Source of the DNA: Discostella pseudostelligera
Lineage: Eukaryota > Bacillariophyta > Thalassiosirophyceae > Thalassiosirales > Thalassiosiraceae
Reading direction: 5' to 3'
NCBI GenBank assembly: GCA_036940085.1
Contig: JALLBK010000552.1
Coordinates: 1 to 13,980, forward strand
DNA length: 13,980 nucleotides
The notes beneath the pieces were generated by a model. The model was given only the letters and a program-made list of their open reading frames with translations. It was not told where the DNA came from and made no database searches. This document shows, piece by piece, positions 8,201 through 13,980 of this stretch (positions are counted from its first letter, which is position 1; every line of letters starts with the position of its first letter). The translations under genes and the position numbers were made by a program.

Positions 8201-10206
8201 TAGGCTTGCGCCCCCAGGGGTATGGCCCGTGCGAATGTAATAGCCAGCCTCGTTAATCGATAGGCTGCATCCTCGACAGAATCTACACCAGTCTCAAAGT
8301 ATGGCGTTAATTCCCCTCTAAGCAGGTCGCGACAACGCGCTAATCTCCACGATACGCGCTCCCCGAGGTCCCGATCGTCCAGTATGGCCTTGCACTTTCG
8401 ACATACTCGCTCAGGAACATCCACACTGTATCCGAGGTGCGGTAGTTTATGCCAAAGGTTCGAGTGGGCATGACAGTAGGAGTGTCCACATCGTCGGCAG
8501 TGATGACGATGCAAGGCCGGTCCAAAGGTTCGGCGACAAGTGTAGCATGACGTGGCCTTCTCAAACATGGGACGGGGGAGCGGACGTGGTGCCATGGTCC
8601 GTGCTCGGTCGTAGTAGGATTCGTCTTCTTCAATGTCAAATGATGGATCCTCGTCAGGTTTGTCATCGATATCAATAGCTGTGTCTCCTATTTCGTCGCT
8701 CTCGGTATTGTGGGATGACTCGTCATCCCGTTGTTGATGCTGTTGCTTCTGCTCCTCCTGCTTCCGCCGTCGCCTATGCCGAACATGATCCCTGGTTGTA
8801 TTCCCATGGTATTCGGAACCATCAGTGCCGCCACTGTTGCCATCATCGCTGAGCAAAACCAATGACCCATTGTCCCTTTTACTATTAATATTTTCATCAC
8901 TCTCCACTTCATTCGTCATCTCCTCATCCTCATCCTCATCCTCGTCCCGCTTCCACTGATATGTCCTCCATTCACGAACCAACTGCCTCTCAATCCATGA
9001 CAATGACGTAAATCGCACCTCTGTTCCATCCCAAGTTTGCATGGTCGAATCAGGGTGCTGATCATCTCTCATTGCTCTCGTGTTGTTATCATCACTTCGA
9101 CTTGACTCTGTTCCTGAACCATCAATGCCACTACCATTCCTCTCATTGCCCCGATTGTTATTGACGATATTGTCGTTATTGACGTCATCGCTCCCTCTAC
9201 TACGACGATAGGATTTGGATAATGTTCGAGGATGTCGATAAACAACAAACCGGGGTAGAGTTTGTGGCTGCAAAGCCGACGACACCGTGGAGGTTGACTC
9301 TGATATGATTGGGAATGACGACGTCAATAATATTGGATCCTCAGGACAATAATATCCCCTCCCGTACGCATTCCCAATATCACTTGCTCGTTTATATCTA
9401 TTTGGACCAATACTATTGGATTGCATAAGATTGATATATTCTATTCGGAGTTTGTGCACACCACGGGAGAGGACCGAGGAGGAAATTTCATGCAGTATTG
9501 TGGGAATGTTGGTTCGTGCTATTAGAGAGGTAAGTAATGATGTAGCAATAGATATTGTTGTGGTGGGTACGGCGGTGGTGGATAAGGATGTGATTTGAGA
9601 TAGCATGGTTTCATATTTGGATGTTGAGCTTGTGGTGGTAGCGGCGGCGGCGGAAGTTGTTAGAAGAGGGTCAGTGGTGATTGTTGCTGATGCAGCTGAA
9701 TTCGTGGTGGCGGAAGAGGGATTGCATCGTTTTTCTGCAGGTAGACCATCATCTGCAGCTAAACGAATTGCATTATTCTCCTTTCCATCGGCTTTAATAT
9801 CTTCGACGACAGAGTGATGGCCAATGTCATTACCATCAAACCACGACGATGGCGGGGGAAGTAAAGTCAATCTCTCCTCTTGATCGTCATCGCTATCGGA
9901 ATTGTTGCAATCAGCGTTATCACTATTGAAATCATCGTCATTGTCCAAATTGTCATTTGTAATTCCGCAGCTGTCACTGTCACTCTCTACACTCTCACCA
10001 CTATCATCGCCACATCTAGCACTAATATTCCCATTCGGCAAACTCATTCGACTTCTGGCCGACGCAGCTGTTGCTTTTGATGCACATCTGTTATTATTGC
10101 CATCTAAAAATCCCAATTTCTCCATATTTTCCAACTCCACATCCAATAAATGCTCGAATTCATCGAGTTGAGCATAGACATCTAGACTACTCTTGTCGTC
10201 ATTCAT
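5274..10206 (-). CDS. FYVE-like / class 3 (DAG-type) lipase / FYVE multidomain protein
   Basis: Five exons (minus): 10206-6833, 6743-6016, 5947-5904, 5830-5706, 5625-5274, giving 1,540 residues; every junction is GT-AG and keeps phase. The start is the first ATG in the open frame. In order: an acidic, Ser/Thr/Asn-rich disordered N-terminus; a FYVE-like finger at ~554-606 with RHHCRRCG and RVCRKC; a conserved-looking helical segment to ~740; then a Lipase_3 domain. The lipase shows an RGTATIQD strand, the nucleophile elbow GHSLGG (Ser ~1064), LHDDVVPR (catalytic Asp ~1138) and SDHMACRYY (catalytic His ~1390). These resemble sn1-specific diacylglycerol lipases. A second FYVE finger at ~1415-1484 has CSCC, HNCRACG, CDPC and VRVCDRC. 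The expected role is hydrolysis of a membrane glycerolipid at PI3P-marked endosomal or vacuolar membranes; the family is seen, the substrate and location are inferred. The exon carrying the catalytic His also encodes the first FYVE2 cysteines, so the fusion is not a gene-merging artefact. Confidence 0.87.
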
Positions 10207-10287
10207 TTTGTCACTGCAGCCGTCACCGGTCACCGCCGCGGATGCTCTTGTTGTTGACGTCGTTGTCGTCGTCGCGTCGTCGTCGCA

Positions 10288-10297
10288 ATATAAATAT
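10288..10297 (-). promoter_or_regulatory. Possible TATA-like box of the lipase gene
   Basis: The minus strand reads ATATTTATAT about 82-92 bases before the chosen lipase ATG, within otherwise GC-rich trinucleotide repeats. Position and composition are compatible with a core promoter; nothing else supports it. Confidence 0.25.
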
Positions 10298-10485
10298 GGT
10301 GGAGAGTGGAGAAGGCAACCAAGATGTGGATATCCCTGAGCGACAAGTGATACTAACTTTTGCCGTCTATTTTCCCCTCTCTCTGAAACATCAGCAGCTC
10401 AGCGGCAGCGGTAGTAGGACACGGTAGTAGTAGTGTTCGGGCACGCAATCGCAATCCGCCATGGTCAATGGTCATGATGTCGGTC

Positions 10486-10506
10486 CGTCGTCGTCGTCGT
10501 CGTCGT
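10486..10506. repeat. (CGT)n trinucleotide microsatellite
   Basis: Seven perfect CGT units. A related, interrupted GTC/GTT tract lies at about 10249-10286 and another at 13940-13970, so this triplet class recurs locally. Confidence 0.85.
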
Positions 10507-10593
10507 GTGTCCGTCTGCGGCGGCTAATGGCGGAAGAATGTAGGCGTAAATAATGGCGGGAAGACAGTTCTCATGCACATAGGAAACTGTAGA

Positions 10594-10801
10594 TGAGTAG
10601 AATAGCGCTCATTCAAAATTCAAACGCGAGACAGTTTTTCAGATTTGAATGGCATTAACTATGTCCCATGTGTATTTTCTACATACGACGTTTCCTCTCT
10701 GAGTACATAAGGCGCTATTCTAAAATTCAAACGCGAGAACGTTTCTTGCATTTGAATGGCATGTACTAGATCCTTTGTGATTTTGCTACATACGAAGCTT
10801 C
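10594..10801. repeat. ~106-bp tandem duplication with internal inverted repeat
   Basis: Two head-to-tail copies are offset by 106-107 bp. The best-aligned gapless part is 10605-10694 against 10712-10801, with 69 of 90 bases identical by my hand count. The 17-mer AAAATTCAAACGCGAGA (10615-10631 and 10722-10738) and ATTTGAATGGCAT (10643-10655 and 10750-10762) are identical. In both copies ATTCAAA and TTTGAAT can pair across a 19-base loop. Confidence 0.85.
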
Positions 10802-10839
10802 GACAACCGTGCTGGCGAATATAGCGGGAAGTATGGCGC

Positions 10840-10863
10840 CATCGACCATCGACCACCATCGAC
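10840..10863. repeat. Short CATCGAC repeat
   Basis: Three near-tandem CATCGAC units end about 45 bp before the DUF3067 ATG, with a related AATCGACACC at about 10889. This may be a simple repeat or clustered regulatory words. Confidence 0.5.
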
Positions 10864-10908
10864 AGTAGATAGTTACCATAGTGACCGACAATCGACACCA
10901 TTAATTCA

Positions 10909-12038
10909 ATGAAAGATAATATTATTGTTCGGCGAGGGCGTCACCAGGTGGAAAGACACATCATGATGACTCATCTACTACTACTTCGCTGGACTTTCAA
11001 TTCAATGCAACTTCTTCTTCTGCTGCTATTTTCATGTGGGCCCGGATGGCAGTCATGGCGGGTGATCCGTACTGTTGCATGCTTTGAACATTCCCCATTG
11101 GCACCACCAAATCATCAACTGCTGTTTCCATCATCATTATGGTCGCCATCATCATGGATTGGCAGAAAGAATAGCAGCGGTATCACTTCTGTTCTGACGA
11201 AATCCAAAACTAAATCCATGGTGATGTCTACCATGACATTAACTTCGACATCGTTGCACACATCATCAACACCACTCAATGATACTACTGATGACCATGG
11301 TGAGGACGATGAAAATGATAATAATTTGGATCTTAACTCCTTCCAACAAGAGTTGGCTAGACGAAGACGACGTGACAGTAATAGCGATGGCGAAGATGAT
11401 GGTAATATTAATATGAATGATGTTGATGATGACGCAATCGAGGATGCACAAGACAACCCTACCAACACCGAAGAGGACAACGAAGCATCATTTGATGGGT
11501 ACGATTTTAGAGATATCATTTACAGTAAGTGGGGAGAGTGTTTTGATGTTGACTTTCAGAGGGTGGATTCGTATGGCTTTCGCAATGTGTATTTGGTGAG
11601 TTGAATAATTGTGTGCACTGGATGATGACATATATCCCGTTGGCGAGATGCACATCATTGATTATCTACCCGACTCTATGCAATACTTACGTTTCTCTGA
11701 TGCGGTGTATCTCAGAATATCATGCCATTTCGGCTTGGGGGGAGGAGGTTTCGTCACCAGACAGAGTATGACTATCTGTGTCATTTGCAGGCCGTGGTGA
11801 GTTTTGATCAGGCATATATTTTGGTTTTGATTTGGAACAAACGATATTGCTAACATTACTTTCTACTTTGGAACACCATGAGTAGGTTGAAATTCTAGTG
11901 AAATACAACCAACTTGAATATATACTAACACAGATTGGAGAAACAACAAAGAAACCACGTGCCGGCACCTCCCCTCTCGTCGCTGTTCCATTGCGATTGG
12001 ACTTGACCTCCGAACAGGTTGAGAAGATTTTGGGGTAA
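10909..12038 (+). CDS. DUF3067 family protein, probably plastid-targeted
   Basis: Three exons: 10909-11595, 11716-11796, 11886-12038, giving 306 residues. Both introns begin GTGAGT and end CAG or TAG, and all junctions are phase 0. The C-terminal ~100 residues (from ~198) match the DUF3067 pattern: YSKWGECFDV, then YLNIMPF across the first junction, TEYDYLCHLQAVVEIL across the second, and KKPRAGTSPLVAVPLRL. The family is uncharacterised and, to my knowledge, restricted to cyanobacteria and photosynthetic eukaryotes. The N-terminus has a hydrophobic stretch (~33-41, six Leu) followed by VACFEHSPLAP, loosely resembling the ASAFAP-type cleavage motif of diatom plastid preproteins. Later Met codons at 10963, 10966 or 11005 would give a cleaner signal peptide. 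Residues ~95-195 are an Asp/Glu/Asn-rich spacer with an Arg cluster. The TAA overlaps a GTAAGT, but the converging neighbour leaves little room for another exon. Confidence 0.85.
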
Positions 12039-12075
12039 GTAGAGAGAGAGAGATCATCCGAAGTAAGGCGAGGGA

Positions 12076-13906
12076 TCAAATGTAACAAACGTCATCATCA
12101 CATGACTCCATCGTAAACGAAATCAAGGCAGCTTCGGCCAAGAGCTGTTCACCCACTTCCATTAATTTGGTGTCACTGTCCGTCGATGTTGCATTCAACT
12201 TGCTCATTACAATTTTGCGACGTATCTCCGTCGGGAGGGAGGCTAAATACCCAACATACAGAACCTCACCGGGGCTGATTTCAAGTGCATTATTATTCGG
12301 CGTTGCTCCGTTACTGCAGCACATGCCGGGGGAGGCACCATATTCTCGAGCCGATAACAGCATATTATCGGGGATGATACCGGGCGAATCATCAATGAAA
12401 CTCTTTATCAGACGCCGAAGGGATCCCACCATTTCAATGTCTGCCGAATCGACTGGTATCAATTGCGGCTCAACCAACTCCCAGACGTAATACATAGTAG
12501 TGTATTGTTTGGTCCAAAATGATACGACCGATTCGAGCATGATTAATTTCGTATCATCTCCCATTGTCTCATGACGCAAAAAATTCTTGTACTCTCTTCG
12601 GATGTAATCCTTGGACTTTTTGCTAACAAAAAGGATCGACAATGGCAAATGGCTCGACAATTCCTTCTTCTCGGCATTGGTAGACACTCCATCATAGCTA
12701 AGCACCGCATAGCCCCGACTTTTGCCAGTATCTTTATCTATCGGAAGAAGTGCATCGAACATTAATTGCAATGGTATCCAATGGGGTCCGTATTTGAAGC
12801 GTGCCGTATCGAGCACGAGGATATGATCCGAAGCTTCGTCATAGGCACCGATGGGGGAGAAGTGTCCGGTCCCAGTTTGCCCAATGACCTGACGAGTGTA
12901 GGAAACAATTAGGAATGATGTAGGTTGCTGCTGTTGCTGCTGCTGCTGCTGTTGGTGTTGTTGTTGTGTTGGATGACCATTTCCTACCACTGACGACGTA
13001 AACGAAATTGGTTCCGTGCAAGTTTGTTTCACAATACGCCTAAATTCATCGACAGTTGAGTTCGACGCATGTACCGCATGGACATTCAATCCCTGACATT
13101 TGGCAAGGCAAGCGAATGTTCCGAATGTAATCCCCGTCTGTTTCACCTGTTGGGGAGAGGGAAATCAGTAGCCATGGTAGTTCATGATAATGCGAGGATG
13201 GCTCATCAGAACTACGATGGGATACACCAAAATCAAACAAATTGGTAGAAACATCTCACCCACCTGCTCAAGATCAACGCAACAGTTAAGCATGCTCTCT
13301 TCATACCTAGGGTGAGAGAGAGAGAAGCAAGGCGTCGACATAACGCAGCATTATTGTCCACAGCGAACTCAATTAGATTCCTCATGCAAATAATATCTTC
13401 ATGGCGATTGACAGCACGAAGATAATTAATCATATGTCTCATCGTACCATCTCCATGGTCCCTTCCACGAACGGCGAGGATCCACTGCCAGAGCTACAAT
13501 AAAATAAGCAAACAAAGGTTCATCATATGGCTCTATAAGTTGCATAAAAAGAAAAAAAGGGCTAAGTATCGATCCCGTCTCCACAAAATGATAGCTTACC
13601 ATTCAAAACGATAACTAGTGTCGTAAGTCCACAGTACGCTGGTTCTGGCTGCGTTTGCCTACCATCAAAGTACGAGGCGCATGATAAAATGTTGATGAGG
13701 AAGATATATAACTGTCAATCTACTGCAATTAAATTATACACGCACAACACTACTTTGTCCCCTCATACTACTTACAATTGTTCAATGAGAGAAAAGAAGG
13801 AATTGGTACCCCCACTATTCATTGCCGAGGCAAAGATTGCCCGTCCCTCAGAGGAAGAGAAGGAAATTGCCGTAGAGGGCAACACTCTCCGATAGAATGT
13901 TGTCAT
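12076..13906 (-). CDS. PCS: Phytochelatin synthase (glutathione gamma-glutamylcysteinyltransferase)
   Basis: Five exons (minus): 13906-13776, 13658-13600, 13493-13448, 13306-13264, 13146-12076, giving 449 residues from the ATG at 13906, close to plant-type lengths. Introns are 117, 106, 141 and 117 nt, all GT-AG and phase-consistent. The enzyme (EC 2.3.2.15) makes phytochelatins from glutathione for heavy-metal chelation, normally in the cytosol. Family motifs run continuously across junctions: FYRRVLPS, TQPEPAYCGL (nucleophile Cys53), NALAVDP, WKGPWRW joined to YEESMLNCCV, GITFGTFACLA, GQTGTGHFSPIG (His188) and LVLDTARFKYGPHW (Asp206). The Cys-His-Asp triad is complete. A QQQ-H-Q10 tract at residues 154-167 sits between FRRIV and the catalytic strand, making the Cys-to-His spacing ~135 residues against 106 in Arabidopsis PCS1. 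The C-terminal half is divergent, with only scattered Cys. The frame stays open upstream of the ATG to the window edge with a Ser/Thr-rich reading, so a longer N-terminus is possible. Confidence 0.95.
12925..12966 (-). repeat. CAG/CAA repeat coding for polyglutamine in PCS
   Basis: On the minus strand this reads CAA x3, CAC, then ten CAA/CAG codons, in frame within the phytochelatin synthase last exon. Mixed CAA and CAG codons make it less slippage-prone than a pure run. Confidence 0.95.
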
Positions 13907-13980
13907 CTTTTTCTTTGGTGGGGATGGGAAGGTAATTGATGACACAGACGACGCCGACGTCGTCGACGAGGTGCTGCTAC
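13907..13980 (-). other. Upstream region or N-terminal extension of the PCS gene
   Basis: In the PCS frame this stretch has no stop up to the window end and would encode a Ser/Thr-rich segment ending in Pro-Pro-Lys-Lys-Lys immediately before the Met at 13906. It contains a GAC/GTC-type triplet tract. It may be 5' UTR, or part of an N-terminal extension whose start lies beyond the window. Confidence 0.4.

Larger units (their letters stand above)
10207..10908. other. Divergent intergenic region (shared upstream region)
   Basis: This lies between the lipase gene (-) and the DUF3067 gene (+), so it carries both promoters. It contains GTC/GTT trinucleotide tracts at about 10249-10286 and 10486-10506, an AT box at 10288-10297, GGCGGGAA at 10555-10562 and AGCGGGAA at 10823-10830 (+), a ~106-bp tandem duplication, and a CATCGAC repeat just before the DUF3067 start. 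No gene is supported; the short open frames cross the duplication without motifs. Confidence 0.6.

Noticed and set aside
9416..10171. Several plus-strand frames rich in Val/Ile/Ser
   Set aside because: They are antisense to the low-complexity Ser/Thr/Asn/Asp-rich N-terminus of the lipase gene.
10207..10233. Start of the lipase at an upstream GTG
   Set aside because: Nuclear genes rarely start at GTG; the first ATG at 10206 is preferred. An upstream exon cannot be excluded.
10659..10901. 80-residue minus-strand open frame
   Set aside because: It spans the second copy of the tandem duplication and the CATCGAC repeat, with no motif; it is non-coding promoter sequence.
12035..12040. GTAAGT overlapping the DUF3067 stop as a splice donor
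   Set aside because: The domain is already complete and the converging PCS gene ends 37 bp away, so a further exon would lie antisense to it.
1..13980. CRISPR arrays, tRNA or rRNA genes
   Set aside because: No regularly spaced direct repeats with unique spacers, and no tRNA or rRNA signature, were seen on either strand.

Overview
The window looks like nuclear DNA from a photosynthetic stramenopile, most likely a diatom. The evidence is: protein genes with short GT-AG introns (68-141 nt, donors mostly GTGAGT or GTAAGT); long Ser/Thr-, Asn/Asp- and Gln-rich low-complexity tracts; a DUF3067 protein (a family of cyanobacteria and plastid-bearing eukaryotes) with a leader resembling a plastid-targeting presequence; and a eukaryotic phytochelatin synthase. 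The species is not identified. Four protein genes are supported. Three are spliced; I rebuilt their exons by hand from splice sites, phase continuity and family motifs.

Layout: 1-1349 has no convincing gene. It holds a (TG)n microsatellite, a palindromic MITE-like element and degenerate short repeats. 1350-4676 (-) is a single-exon 1,108-residue coiled-coil protein with an internal 35/71-residue repeat. 4677-5273 is its upstream region and also the 3' side of the next gene; it contains paired E2F-like GGCGGGAA boxes. 5274-10206 (-) is a five-exon gene for a 1,540-residue multidomain lipase: an N-terminal FYVE-like zinc finger, a diacylglycerol-lipase-type class 3 lipase domain, then a second FYVE finger at the C-terminus. 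10207-10908 is a divergent intergenic region with trinucleotide repeats and a ~106-bp tandem duplication. 10909-12038 (+) is a three-exon DUF3067 gene with an N-terminal hydrophobic leader and an acidic spacer. 12076-13906 (-) is a five-exon phytochelatin synthase with a complete Cys-His-Asp triad and a polyglutamine insertion; its frame stays open to the right edge.

The genes do not form a pathway. The lipase and DUF3067 genes are divergent and share an upstream region. The DUF3067 and phytochelatin synthase genes converge with only 37 bp between stop codons, so their 3' UTRs very probably overlap. The items most worth a second look are the FYVE-lipase-FYVE fusion, the polyQ-bearing phytochelatin synthase, the tandem hairpin-bearing duplication between divergent genes, and the palindromic element near the left end.
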